In this document: in pieces, positions 25,639 to 37,365 of the stretch
How positions within the stretch are numbered: position 1 is the stretch's first letter
Layout of the letters: each line of letters opens with the position of its first letter
Assembly (NCBI RefSeq): GCF_024679245.1
Contig: NC_090174.1
Span: forward strand, 50,537,538-50,601,537
Reading direction: 5' to 3'
Length of the DNA stretch: 64,000 nucleotides
From: Pseudorasbora parva
Taxonomy: Eukaryota; Chordata; Actinopteri; Cypriniformes; Gobionidae
Notes under the pieces: generated by a model
Seen by the model: the letters and a program-made list of their open reading frames with translations, nothing else
Told to the model about the DNA's origin: nothing
Database searches by the model: none
Made by a program: the position numbers and the translations under genes

Positions 25639-26394
25639 GTGTGTTGCACCATTCCTATTGGATCCAATACAGAAGAAACAGCATTGTGTTTTAATCTCAA
25701 ATGTCTACAAATCCAGCATCGACCTGTGATTTGTTTACAAACTGTTCCACAGTGAAATTAAGCAAACACAAGTATGTCTTTCCACACTTGAGCTGGAACG
25801 TCGTGCAATGACGTAAAGATGCGCACACGATCGTTTTTTGGGCCTGGTGCCTAAAAAAGCTTTTCTTTGACTAACAAGGATGTTTTCAGCTCTGAAACTT
25901 ACAGGATAATCTTACATTACCATGACCTTTTATGTATCAAAAGCTCAAGGGAAAGTTGATTTCTTCATTCATCACCCCTTTAAAGCACTGCTCTATTATT
26001 ATTTAAAAAAAGAAATCAATACTTTAAATCAGTAACTCAGTTAAAATCAATGTAATGATCAAAAGTAACAATAAAGACATTTATAATGTTACAAAAGATT
26101 TCCATTTCAAATAAATGCTTTTTTAAATTTATTTTTTTACTTTCTAATCAAAGAATAATGATGTGGACCACAATGTTACTTAGCACCTAATCAGCATATT
26201 AGAATGATTTCTGAAGAATCATGTGACACAGAAGACTAGAGTAATGATGCTGTAAGTTCATGTTCATGACTTTACCATAACTGTAAATCTTTCGGGTAAA
26301 TACTCTCATGGTAGAGTAACAATTTAAAGATATGATAATCTTTCTGAGACAGAAAAATCAATATAGACATAGTTCTGTCAAACGAAACAATTAT

Positions 26395-27410
26395 TATGTC
26401 ATCATTTACTCACCCTCATGTGGTTCCAAACCCGTATGACTTCCTGAAGATATATTGAATCATTTTTCAGTTCATAGTTTTCAAGTGACATCACAGGAAC
26501 GCCCACCTGGAGGTCAAAACAAGGCTTTCCTCCACTGGCCGCCAGTCATTGTGTAGTAATGCAGTGAGACAGTGATAGTAAAAGACCAAATTCAATATAC
26601 ACCTTATTGATGAATAGATGAATACAGAATATAAATGCAACACACGGTTTCTCATTAAGTGTTTTTTCCATTGAAAACCATTATAAAGAAAATGCTTTGC
26701 GTTCATTTTATATTATGCATCATCAAAAAGGTGTAAACTAAATTTAATCTTTTGATATCACTGATTTAATTCAATAAGTCACTTTGAGGGTGTACTGTAA
26801 ACCCAAATGTTGTCATTAATAAAGACATAAAGTTATAATAAATTGACAGTACTTAAAATACCAATATTATTGTATCTGAACGACATAAATTTTTTTTGAT
26901 AAATCATGAAAATAGCACAATTTGGCATTTTTCACTGCGTCATCACAAATAAAACACACAATTACCCAATATGCTTACAAAATCTTTAAATAATATTTCA
27001 ATAAAGGTGGTCGATTCTTAAAAAAATTCATTGTATTAACTCAAATTTTTAATTTCAATGAACTCAAAATTTTAAGGCAACCAGGTAACTTATTTTTTAA
27101 ATATTTTTTTTACAGTGTAAGTGTTTTGCACGTTAAGCAGTTTAGAACATTCTACTGTTTTTTAGTGATTGAAATACTGCAACAAGTGCTGTAAATGGAT
27201 AATGTGTGCACCAAAACTTACATCTTGTGCATACTTTTGTTTTTGAGATAGTTTGTGCTGCAGTTCTTTGTCTGTTTTGCCCTCAAGGGCTCTGCGACGG
27301 TCATGTGACTGAAAACTATAATTGTTTACAATGAAAGTCAAAGTGGTTGAAAACAATATTGACAAAAATACATGATGGAACGACATGAGGGTAAATAAAA
27401 GACAAAATTT
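26395..27410. mobile_element. Foldback MITE (tcatcatttactcaccctcatg ends)
   Basis: The left end tcatcatttactcaccctca is mirrored near 27366-27400 by gaacgacatgagggtaaata. The inner block ttcatagttttcaagtgac at about 26470 is mirrored by gtcatgtgactgaaaactat at 27300. A CACTG element (26793-27117) is nested in it. It is non-coding. Confidence 0.6.
26793..27117. mobile_element. EnSpm-type MITE, left end decayed
   Basis: The right part (tttcaatgaactcaaaatttt, ttaaggcaaccaggtaac, then tttttttacagtg) is nearly identical to 41020-41409. The left end reads tactgtaaa instead of cactgtaaa. It is the same family as the intact copy at 41020. Confidence 0.7.
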
Positions 27411-28358
27411 GTACTTATAAAAGGATCTTGTCAACGAAATATCCATGCTGATTGCATACCTGCTATCTGGCCTAACAACACAAAACAACTTCAACAATGA
27501 GATCTACTCTAATAAAGTTAATAAAGTCTAATAAAGTTCCCGCTGCTGGTTTTATTTCAAAGACAAGAATGTGGCCAGCAGCCTAGAAGTCACAAAAAAA
27601 TAATGCTTCTCCGATTATGAAAAAAATGCACTGGACATATTGCGGCCTAGACAGCACTTCTACTCGTCGAAACAGCAATAGGCATTCTAATACATGAGAT
27701 GTCTATCCTTTTCTGTGTTTTGTTCTAGCTGTCCCTGATTGGAAACAACACACACAAAATATTGCTAACAGCAAGTTTGCATTTGCTTAGAGCCTGCAAT
27801 CCACAAAACCTGCAGAGTAAGTGCAGCCCACGCCATTTACAAAGCTATCAATTATCAAATAAAGAGATCTGTAAAGACACATGGTGAACAAAGGATTATT
27901 CTATTAGTTCTGGAGTGAAGTAGACCACTCATGGAGAATTAGTGTGAGCTCAAATGGTAGAAACTTTCCAAAAGCTTAATTAGTTTGGATTAAGACAGAG
28001 GAAATGGGACAAGCATTATTAAATCTAACCCACGGCTATTGTCTGGCCTTGTTATAAACCCAGAGGGATGTTTGGAACAAAACCATTATCTTCCTCGTTT
28101 CATATTCCGCTGCTGTGTTGGAAATGTTCCTCAATGGAATTTTAATGCCTATATATCAAAGCTATTTTAAATTTCGCTTCAGTCCATTAAATACATTCTT
28201 CCATGTTTACAAATGAGGCTAAACAAACAAATTAAAGTGAATGGTTAGTGATGTAAGGGAGGCCAATAGAGGATACATTTTAAAAGGGATAATGCACACA
28301 AAAATTAACTTTGTTATTACTTACTCACAACCTGTTCAGTACTTCTTCACTAAAAAGC

Positions 28359-28759
28359 TTAAAGGTGCTGTATGTAAGTTTTTCACTTTACTAAAGCATA
28401 AAAATATCATCTTATGTTTGCAGATATTTAGGAAACATGCTAAATTTGTTTTTCAGAAAGCCAATGCTACAGACAGTTATTCCACTTTAAAATGTGCGTT
28501 CTGTGTCAGAATGTCTATTTTTGTTTTGGTATGTGTAAAACCGTACATTGCCAGTTTTTCCCCAATAGTGTTTTGACAGTATAGGTTGCCATTAGCCAGC
28601 AAACAAACTCGGTCAGAGATCGCAGACTCTATCCAACCTAAAAAAACTCGACATGCATCTAAAAATCTCTATAAACAAGAGAATATTAAAACGCGGATAA
28701 AGTTACGTTTACAACAAACTTTCGCTCACTAGCTGTCAATCTTACACGCCGCACCTTTA
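28359..28759. mobile_element. TTAA MITE (aggtgctgtatgtaag / cgccgcacct ends)
   Basis: The left end TTAAaggtgctgtatgtaag pairs weakly with the right end cacgccgcacctttac, whose TTAA border has decayed to TTTA. The interior includes ttgccattagccagcaaacaaac and is non-coding. It is a relative of the AGGTGC family at 5711-6404. Confidence 0.65.
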
Positions 28760-29792
28760 CGTTTTATTTGTGCTTTTATTCCATTCATAACGTCAAAATG
28801 TAATTAAAGTAGCAAATCTTTTCTTTCTTATTGTGACGTCCATTCCGAGTGAAACAGATTCGAAAAGAATAAAATGTAGGTTTACTTGGTTCAACCCATC
28901 AGTTTTGACTGGATGGAGGCAGAACTGAATCCTTGCTTTCAATCGATTGTAAGAAAGAGGCGGGGTTTATGAGGACAAAATGTTTGGAGAAATCCAAAAT
29001 TTCATCAAAAAATCAATACAGACTTTGATTAAAAATGAATGCTGACATAAAAAAAAATCATGAATGGGTGCATAGGTGAATCGTGCACAATAAGAGCAAT
29101 AATTAAGAAAGTAGATGGAGAAAATGTCCATTTCATGTGTACTTTAAATGCAATCAAATGCATTGCATCACGACATTGGGGATGTCGTTGACGTCAAACC
29201 TGCCACAATGAGCCTTGAGACCCCTCTTTTGCATTCCAGAGTTATGGCAAAGGGCATAAAATGACTTAAATTTCTGTCTGTTCATCACACAAAGCTATAG
29301 TGCATGGCTTTAGAGGACTTGGAAATTATCACATGAGTCATATGGACCAACAATTCATCCTCCTACAGATATTCAGTAGAGCCCAGCCAGAGGTATATGG
29401 AAGAGAGGCACGTATGAAAGAGAGAGAGGAGGGCGAGTGAGATCTATCTGTGAAGAATAAGCACATCAGCTGTACTGGCAGCTTGATGAATGTGGGGGAG
29501 AGGGAGGTGCGGCCTGCTGAGATGCCTGGATGAAAGGGAACCAAATTACCTCAGCAAATCACTGACGCCATGTCTGTCAGGAATTATTTACTGACGTACG
29601 TAACGGGTGGAAACAGGACACGTCTGAGGCGCTGTTTAACGACGCGCAGGTGGCTGATGTTACAACAGCAGCAGGTAGGGAGGGTGGGCTGTTTATCCTG
29701 CTCTGATCAGTCACCTTCCTCTGGCAGATTGTCTGTGGAGACAGTTACAGTATCAGAGTGTAGAATGAGTTTATATCTCTGTTATTATCTCT

Positions 29793-30005
29793 GAATAAAA
29801 CAAACACAAAATAAACATGACTGACATTACATGAAGCATGACCTAAACTTGAACAAATATAAACTCACCAACAATGAGTTACATGAACAAAGCTAGACAA
29901 GGAACAACGGTAACATGAGTGCTATTTATACACAAAGCAATAAGAAACACCCATGAACAATAATGAAACAATGAACCAATAAGAAAACAGAACACAAGAC
30001 TAGAG
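29793..30005 (-). repeat. Possible LTR fragment
   Basis: On the minus strand there is a TATA-like tgtataaatagc followed by a transcript-like region with ttccttgtctagctttgttc and a terminal attttg-tttattc. The composition resembles fish Gypsy-type LTRs. The TG...CA borders and target duplication are not visible, so the call is tentative. Confidence 0.3.
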
Positions 30006-30049
30006 CAACCTATTGCTGCATCCGAATTCACATAGTATGGCTGTATGGA

Positions 30050-30556
30050 TAGCTTGACAAGCCAAACCCACATCAAGATGTTTGGTCTGGAAACTCACCA
30101 TTGACAGGGCTCAATCTGAGGGGCGGGATAAACGGTTGTCTTTCAAACTCCCTCTGCACGCGATAGGATAGCGCTACAACCAACCAGAGCAACGAAGGTG
30201 AAGCGGAGCTAGTTGGCAGATTAAACTTTCACCGTATCCGGTTGGCAAAACTCCGAACACATCTTCCCTTCTTAAGAATGACTTCAGTGCCGTTCTTTGT
30301 TCTTTTTTTAGAGAAAAGCTTAACTCCAAGTCTTCCAGAGTCACGGTCAAAGCTGATTCGAAAGACCGCCGTTCACCAGTTTCTATGTTTACTCTGCCGT
30401 CATTATGTTAAGCCCCGCCCACCGACTCTATAAACGATGTGATTGGCCTGACCAGAGTTTGGCGTTTACAGCTCAGAAGTGTATTGAGAGTTGCTAGATG
30501 ACATTCGTGGCAGATTAGATTTGCTGCCGCTAGGGCGCGTCTAGATTTCTAGGCTA
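30050..30556 (-). mobile_element. TAGCCT/AGGCTA element, copy 5 (507 bp, reversed) with helicase fragment
   Basis: It starts tagcttgacaagcc and ends gatttctaggcta. The flanks ctgtatgga (30041-30049) and cagtatgga (30557-30565) match at 8 of 9 positions. The body is the reverse complement of copies 3 and 4. On the minus strand it carries the same RecQ-like segment at about 30170-30390, reading EDVFGVLPTGYGESLICQLA with the Walker A lysine replaced by glutamate, as in copy 3. Copies 3 and 5 therefore probably share a more recent source than copy 4. Confidence 0.85.
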
Positions 30557-30798
30557 CAGTATGGACACTTTACTATCCCATGAGGCCACAGGAGAGGATT
30601 TGTGAATGGAGGTGAAATGGAGACTGGTGATGATAGGTCACATGACAATGACAACATATGTCCAAATTACATTCACTACACACATTCATACTATATACAA
30701 AAAATTACTTGTTCAAAGTACTTAGCAATTTCAGTATATAACAAAATTATATAACAAAATTATATACATGAAACAAAAAACATTTTTTTAAATTGTGT

Positions 30799-30913
<115 letters not shown>

Positions 30914-31087
30914 TCATTTTTTTATTCACTTATTCTATTTTTTATTATCCGTCTTGTCCTTATCATTCTGTCTGTACTGTGATGCTTCTTTCACCAAGGG
31001 ACATACTTGGCAATAAAGCTCTTTCTGATTCTAATTCTGATTTGATTTATTTTTTAATCTTGTAATTGTTATTTAAAATGTCACCAC

Positions 31088-31268
31088 TTAAAGGTGCACT
31101 ATGCAACTTTCCATCCACTAGAGGTCACCTATTTAAAAAAAAGGCACCATGATGACACCAAGTTTGAGCGCAGCATCTTGGGACATGTGGTCTTCACCTC
31201 ACAGCCGGTGGAAAAGAATCAGGATAGGACTTGGGCGGAAATCATGTTGATGGATGCGATTCCGTGAT
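31088..31268. mobile_element. Truncated TTAA MITE, same family as 5711-6404
   Basis: TTAAaggtgcactatgcaac starts at 31088. The following 170 bp, including cacctcacagccggtggaaa and gggcggaaatcatgtt, are the reverse complement of 6240-6404. The other end is missing. Confidence 0.75.
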
Positions 31269-31324
31269 ACCCTGAAATTTTGAATATTCCGATCTAAAAT
31301 GATTTCTGACCTGAAAGGTTGACA

Positions 31325-31770
31325 GAATAATAATCATACACCGTGTGTTAATAGGCCAGAGGAGAACTGGCACCCCGACTGAGTCTGGTTTCTCCCAAGG
31401 TTTATTTCTCTCCATCACGCCCTGATGGAGTTTTGGTTCCTTGCCACTGTCGCCTTTGGCTTGGCTTGCTCAGTTGGGGACACTAAAATTATGATCAAAA
31501 TTATTCATCTAATTATACAAATACAATTTATGAATTAGGTTTTAATTAATTCTATATAAACTATAATACAGATCTGCCAACATTGTCGCTATATGATTAA
31601 ATTAAAATAAGCTGATAGCATCACTGTTTTCTCCAGTACGACTGTACAGCCAAATCTAATTTTGTTGCAATATTATCCTGTTTAACACTGTGAAGCTGCT
31701 TTGACACAATCGTGATTGTAAAAGCGCTATACAAATAAAGTTGATTGATTGATTGATTGATATGAACAGG
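31325..31770 (+). repeat. Non-LTR / SINE-type 3' tail with (TTGA)n
   Basis: The blocks tggtttctcccaaggttta, catcacgccctgatggagtt and ttggttccttgccactgtcg precede a tail reading aagctgctttgacacaatcg, gcgctatacaaataaagttg and then ttga repeats. This is one of the commonest 3' tails in cyprinid DNA in my recollection. The 5' end is not defined. Confidence 0.6.
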
Positions 31771-34374
31771 TGATGAAATGGGTGCTATATGTCTGTTTAA
31801 AGTGCTATATAAATGCAGTCCATTTACCAATTTTATTCCACTTAAACTCCGCCTCTTTATTAAAATCGAGTCGACTATAAGCTGACATACAAATCTGCTT
31901 TCATCCAGCCAAAAAAAAAAAAAAAATGGAGAGAGCCAAATGCCTTCTCTGCATAGTTTTAGTTTTAAGTTAGATGTGCAGTACTTTACAATATTGAAGA
32001 AAAAATCTGTCACTACTGTTACACTGTGACTTTAAAAAACACTGAACAGCATTAATACTAGCAAAAACATCAAAAGCAAAACACTAAAATGATTGCAATA
32101 AATAATGCAGAACAGGAAGACTGACAATTCTGTAAACACAGAAGTGATATAAAAAAATTGTTCACAGAAATAATCCGATATATTACCAGCATGGGTGTAG
32201 AACATGCAGCTGCAACACTTGACTGTAAAACTCCCACATAAAATAAGTATTCCACTGAAACACATCCTCAGGCTATGTTCTTGCTTCCCTGAAGAGAGAG
32301 AATGTTTCATATTAAGAGTCAAAAGAATACAGTGACACACGTGACAATATTTTGAGAGCTGATTAAAACTGTGAATATTTACAGACGCCCTTAGCAAGTG
32401 ATTGAACACAACGGTTTTGATCCAATCCCAAGGACTGATTTCACATGTATTAAGATCTCCACTAAGTGTGCTGAAATGCAACATCGCTTCCCTCTCATTC
32501 TCCCTATCTCCCTTTGAGGTCCCAGAGAACCTGCTAGAGTGGAATGGAAGATCAAAAAGCAGGTAAAAATCCCTTTTATCTTGGGATGACACTCTAAAGG
32601 TGGGCAATTAAAAGAACACTGTGTGAAGACACCGACGCTGATGGAGACATTAAAAGGGCAGTCTCACAAAAAGAAAATCCTTGGATCATATTTTAATGCT
32701 AAATAAAAAGGAAATTAGGCTTATTTTTGAACTATTTGAAATTTTTTTTTTTGCATTATTGTAATGACACACACAAACACACATTGCATTACTGCAATGC
32801 GAAACAAGGTTATTATAGTTGACTAAAACTATTAAAATCATGTCTGTTAATTGGAACCAAATATAAATATTAATTGAAAACTAAACTAAACGAAAATGTA
32901 AAATGTTGCCTTGGCAATAAACTGAAGTTAAAGCAAGAAAAATGTTTAACGGTAAACATAATAAAAATAGGTAAAACTGAAATAAATTCAACCTGAATCT
33001 CAATATTTAAAAAATAACAACATAATAAAATGTTAAATTATTAATTTAATTATTATTATTTAAACAAAAAAATCTTTAAAAAAATAAAACAGCATAAATT
33101 CATTGCAAAATAAACATTGAAATGATGTATAATTAGACTTTGGGTAACACTTTATTTTGATGATTGCCTTTAGAGATTCTGTTGACTATAAATAACGTTG
33201 CAACTACATGTTCTCTCATTAATATAAGTAGACTGTCTGATTAATATCTTCTGACACTTAATTTTAATGCTCCCCTAACAGATATTCTACTGACTATAAG
33301 TAACTTTGGAAGTATTTGAACTTAATGAATTACCCGAACCCTTACACATGAGGTCCATCATTACTTACAGTCAACAGAATGTCAACAGGGGACATTCAAA
33401 ATGAAGTGAAACACAAATTTCTAATAATATGCACCATTTTACAGAAGTTGTCATTTTAATAAGATTAGGCTTTTAAATGGCTTTAATGCAGATATCTGCT
33501 ATCTGAGCATGTCTGAGTTCTAGCCCTTACTAATGAGCTCAACTTAAGCTGTTTTAACTTGTTAACCTTTGCCGGGTAGCAATGGTAGATTCAGACCATG
33601 GCATCAACACATGCTCCTGCATGCTTGCACAACACACTTCTCAGGCTTTGATAAACATATAATGTCTCCTTCATAATTTAATATAGAATTCCTGTAAGTG
33701 ATTTACCCCCCCCCCCCCCCCCCCAAGATAAACAGAGAACTGTTAAATAAACAAGTGCACTGGAGTGAATACCTTCTCTATTTATTCATGTCTCTTTAAA
33801 GCCCTTGGGCTCATTATTACTGTAAACATAATGTAAAAGATATAAACAGCCTGACACATTTTACAAAGATGTACAGTATATTGTCATTACAAAAGAATGG
33901 CCTGCAGGGTTACGACAAAGTGCATTTCAGTTCTTGCTTATTGCTCCCCGCAATGTTTAACATTAAACCCTTATACAACTCAAAACACCTTTGAATTTTT
34001 TGACTTGCAACAACTACAGCCATAATGAAAACCCCAAAGTGTATAGCAACTAAGATATAAATGGTTAGGGACAGTGGTTTGATCCCCACATTAAGGCTTT
34101 TTAACCCATTGAAGGCGAATCAGGAAAAAGGGTTGATTTGAGGAAGGTGGGGTCCTAACAGTGCATTCTTTTACACATAAGTACATATGTTGCAACATCG
34201 TTATCAAAATATGATTCAGTAACCACAATCGTTAGACAAGTGTGTCTAAATGCCACTAAATAGATGCTTGCAAACAGAAATGTCTGTCTGAGGAGGTAAC
34301 CATAGCAACAGTATGCTGCTCAAGCACTTTTTGGTAGCATCAGTGCAGTGGACAAAACATTGGCCAAACATGAC

Positions 34375-34378
<4 letters not shown>
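31771..34378. other. Gene-free stretch with one long unassigned frame
   Basis: The longest frame of the window, 191 codons on the minus strand (32032-32607), lies here. It has a hydrophobic Phe/Leu/Val-rich C-terminus but no recognisable domain, no splice context I can defend and no neighbours, so I do not call it a gene. At 33143-33412 a MITE with gggtaacactttattttgatg and a mirrored tcaaaatgaagtg end is visible. A C19 run lies at 33706-33724. Confidence 0.4.
33143..33412. mobile_element. MITE with gggtaacactttatttt ends
   Basis: The left end tgggtaacactttattttga and the right region gacattcaaaatgaagtgaa are imperfect inverted copies. The inner blocks attctgttgactataa and ttacagtcaacagaat are also inverted. 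It is non-coding. Confidence 0.6.

Positions 34379-34460
<82 letters not shown>
34379..34460. repeat. (CA)n microsatellite, about 41 units
   Basis: Pure CA run. His-Thr and Cys-Val frames over it are artefacts. Confidence 0.98.
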
Positions 34461-34466
<6 letters not shown>

Positions 34467-34730
34467 CATATATAGATTCATTATGTTCAACTGTGTTGTC
34501 ATCATCACCTCGTTTGTCTTTCTCGTGTGCTGTATATATATATATATAAATATATATATGCAGTCGGGAGATGGGAGAAAGTTGTAGAAAGTCAACCATC
34601 ACTGCAGCCCTCCACCAGTCGGGGCTTTATGGCAGAGTGGCCAGACGGAAGCCTCTCCTCAGTGCAAGACAAATGAAAGCCTGCATGTAGTTTGCTAAAA
34701 AACAACCGAAGGAATCCAAGATGGTGATAA

Positions 34731-34913
<183 letters not shown>

Positions 34914-35344
34914 TAAAGGGATATCCTGGACAAAAACCTTCTCCAGAGTGCTCAAGACCTCAAACTGGGCCGAAGGTTCACCTTCCAACAAGACAATGAC
35001 CCTAAGCACACAGCTAGGAGTAGCTTCACAACAACTCTGTAATTGTTCTTGCATGGCCCAGCCAGAGCCCTGACTTAAACCCAATTGAGCATCTCTGGAG
35101 AGACCTGAAGATGGCTGTCCACCACACTGAAAAAAGTATAACTTTAGTGTTGTTCGTTTAATGTGTATTTTCTCATTGAAATAGCTTAATTTTTTTAATT
35201 TTTTCATGTCAAGTAAACATTTTAGCTTAGATTTATGGTTCAATCCATTTTTTTACATTGATAGAATCTAAATGGGCAGCGGGACATTAAACTGAATTTA
35301 TTAATTTGATCAGAGCATTTTTTTTAGATTAAGCAGGATTTGCA

Positions 35345-35535
35345 CATGCGCATTGTTGACTTGCAGATCCCGCTCTCTGTGGTTCAAAAAAAAAAAAAAA
35401 AAAAAAGTCTGAGAACTGTCTGAGAAGAACACAGCACGAACTTGAGCAGTGGCCGTGACGATAACGTTACATTTCAACGGACGTCAGACCCATCCAGCCA
35501 GGCTCCGAGACAGAACTACGAGGAACATTGATAAG
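35345..35535 (+). promoter_or_regulatory. Promoter-like region and 5' exon of cargo gene A
   Basis: Just inside the left end of element A the AT-rich subterminal sequence gives way to acatgcgcattgttg, which resembles an NRF1-type site, then a poly(A) run. After that comes a GC-richer stretch ending acattgataag/gtaaga, a strong 5' splice site at 35536. The layout (terminal repeat, promoter, non-coding first exon, intron) mirrors element B, where the first exon ends at 45982. The transcription start is not determined. Confidence 0.4.
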
Positions 35536-36537
35536 GTAAGAGAAACTTTGTCTACCGTTAACGTTTTTACCTCAAGTATATCTGACGGGACTTGAGTCTG
35601 GCCGTAATTTCAGCGCTAACGCTTGATAGCGTGTAAATTAACTTTTAAGATAGCACTCGAAATGTTCGTAATCTTCATTCAAACTATAACGTTCGGTTAT
35701 TTTAGCCCCTCATTGGGCGGGTGAGTAATAACCTAAATGCATGCAAACTATCTAAATTCATTTTGTGGGGGCATTGACCGTGTCAAGGGAAAGAGTTAAC
35801 AATAACATTTCTCGAAACAAGTGCAGTTATAGCCTATATAAGCTACAATATTTTCTGCTTAACTTTCATTAGACTCCAGTTCAAAAGAAAAGTGTGTTTT
35901 TTCGCTGAGCACATTCTCTGCAGTCCGAGCGCGCTGAAGCGCTTGCTCATATATCTGAGGTAAATCATTAACACCATCACTGCTTACAGTATTGAACTAA
36001 ATACATTACAATCGGCTAAAACGAATAAGCAGGTTACTTTTCTGAAAAAGAGTGCTCCCGAGTCTGTGTTTCTCACAGTTTGCGTGAATCGCGGCACAGT
36101 TCCACACACACACAAAATACCGGCAGTTCAATAGTGAAACTCGCAGCTCTTAAAGGGGCCACACTCTATTCCAGCTCTTAAAGGGTTAGTTCACCCAAAA
36201 ATGAAATTAAAGGGGGGGTGAAATGCTGTTTCATGCATACTGATCTTTTTACACTGTTAAAGACATGGAATCCCATACTAAACATGGACAAAGTTTCAAA
36301 AGTTAAGGTGGACGTTTGATGGGAGTATTTCTTTGTCAAAAATACTACTTCCGGTTAGTCATAAGTTTCGGCAAGTTTTTTGCGATCATGCGTCCCCATT
36401 GACGTTAGTGGGGGCGGAATTTCCTTGTATGGGCCTTACGGACAATTCTACCGGAAGCGTGTGAGAGAGAGAGAGGGAGAGAGCGAAAGCAACAGGCTAT
36501 GCCCATCAAAGCGCTCGTAGGCTGCGCTGCACAGGTA

Positions 36538-36804
36538 ATGTGCACATTTAACAATGACATCAAAAAGTGCGTTTTTGGTTGCCAGACCAAGACAGTCCTG
36601 CACAGATTCCCCCAAAACCCCGCGGTAAGGCAACAGTGGATGTAATTTGCTTTTCCGGATCAGCAACTGAGTTGCGCGAATGTTTATATCTGTTCGCTGC
36701 ATTTCGGTGCCGACTGTTTCATAAACATGGCCCAGCATGACGCCGGATTTTCCAATAGCCTAATGCTGAAGGATGGAGCAGTCCCAACGTTAGAACCGCG
36801 GGCG
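36538..36804 (+). pseudogene. THAP-domain exon of a Kolobok-like transposase, one stop
   Basis: From the ATG at 36538 the 89-codon exon reads through a C2CH THAP zinc finger. CVFGC at residues 11-15 gives the first two cysteines, and HRFPQNP at 22-28 and tryptophan 34 give the conserved core. VYICSLHF at 49-56 gives the last cysteine and histidine. DGAVPTLEP ends the domain, with AVPTL being the family's closing motif. The spacing C-x3-C-x36-C-x2-H is within the THAP range. A single in-frame TAA (36643-36645), probably from CAA, interrupts it. The exon runs to gcg/gtgagt at 36805, a good splice donor. The domain normally binds the element's terminal DNA. The rest of the protein is missing. 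An intron upstream of the ATG (cag/gtaatg) is possible, so the start is uncertain. Confidence 0.7.
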
Positions 36805-37239
36805 GTGAGTTAGACTGCTTCAAATGTCTGTGTCTATGCTCATCAAGTAGCCCAAACATGATCACGTATAGTTACTATATATATTACTATATATAGAAAT
36901 TGATCAATGGAGCATGCGATGTGTAGTGCGTGTACATTTGTTTAGCTGGCCACTATATGTGTAACTTTATGTTTGTGTATTGTAAAAGCACTCAACAATA
37001 CACAAAGAGGGGGGAAATATGTTGAACTAAATAAGCACGCTTCTTCATTCAAATGCGCTACTATTCCGTGTCTATCTATGTAAACACTAACTTAACCTGT
37101 CTACACAAACCACGCGTAAACACACAAACACACGTGCACAACTGCACTTCCCACATGTACACCTTCAAAGACAAAAATACGACGATATAATTCAAGTATA
37201 AATATGTAAATAACACAAGCCGCTAAGCATATTATATAG

Positions 37240-37365
37240 TTAGTGTATATCGTACCACATAGAGACGTCCTGCTCTAGTCGTTTTTGCTGCTGCTCCTGT
37301 TCAACTGCAGCCTCTGGGTCTGATTCCGGATCATAGATGTATGGCTGTATCTGATTAAAAGCCAT
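37240..37365 (-). CDS. Acidic 41-residue exon opposite the THAP exon, unrecognised function
   Basis: On the minus strand an ATG at 37365 opens a frame beginning MAFNQIQPYIYDPESDPE and continuing with a glutamine/glutamate-rich helix (EQEQQQKRLEQD). A potential splice donor atgtg/gtacga lies near residue 36-37, and the frame closes at 37240. I recall many predicted fish proteins starting with a similar IQPYxYEPE motif followed by a Cys-rich domain, some compared with the P2X7 receptor tail, but I cannot confirm the link. The exon lies inside the TTAA element, so it is probably a second gene of the parent transposon or a captured exon. No downstream exon is visible before the THAP segment. Confidence 0.4.
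   Translation of the reverse strand: MAFNQIQPYIYDPESDPEAAVEQEQQQKRLEQDVSMWYDIH

Larger units (their letters stand above)
24420..25983 (+). mobile_element. TTAA-bordered element with tttaaaggtgtcatga ends (about 1.56 kb)
   Basis: The left end tttaaaggtgtcatgaa and the right end ttcattcatcacccctttaaa are imperfect inverted copies, each beginning inside a TTAA/TTTAAA border. The element contains a possible exon with a splice donor (24878-25003). It is interrupted by the TAGCCT copy at 25103-25638. The last 280 bp also occur at 14250-14560. The TTAA border suggests a Kolobok- or piggyBac-like origin, but no transposase domain is visible. Confidence 0.65.
27411..30040. other. Gene-free stretch between MITEs
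   Basis: Apart from the TTAA MITE at 28359-28759 and a possible LTR piece near 29793-30005, I see no bounded feature. Frames at 28241-28576 and 29338-29794 show no domain. Confidence 0.4.

Noticed and set aside
34246..34602. His-Thr and Cys-Val repeat frames
   Set aside because: They are read-through of the CA microsatellite.
36405..36738. Two minus-strand frames of 61 and 96 codons
   Set aside because: They are antisense shadows of the THAP exon, which has clear domain residues on the plus strand.
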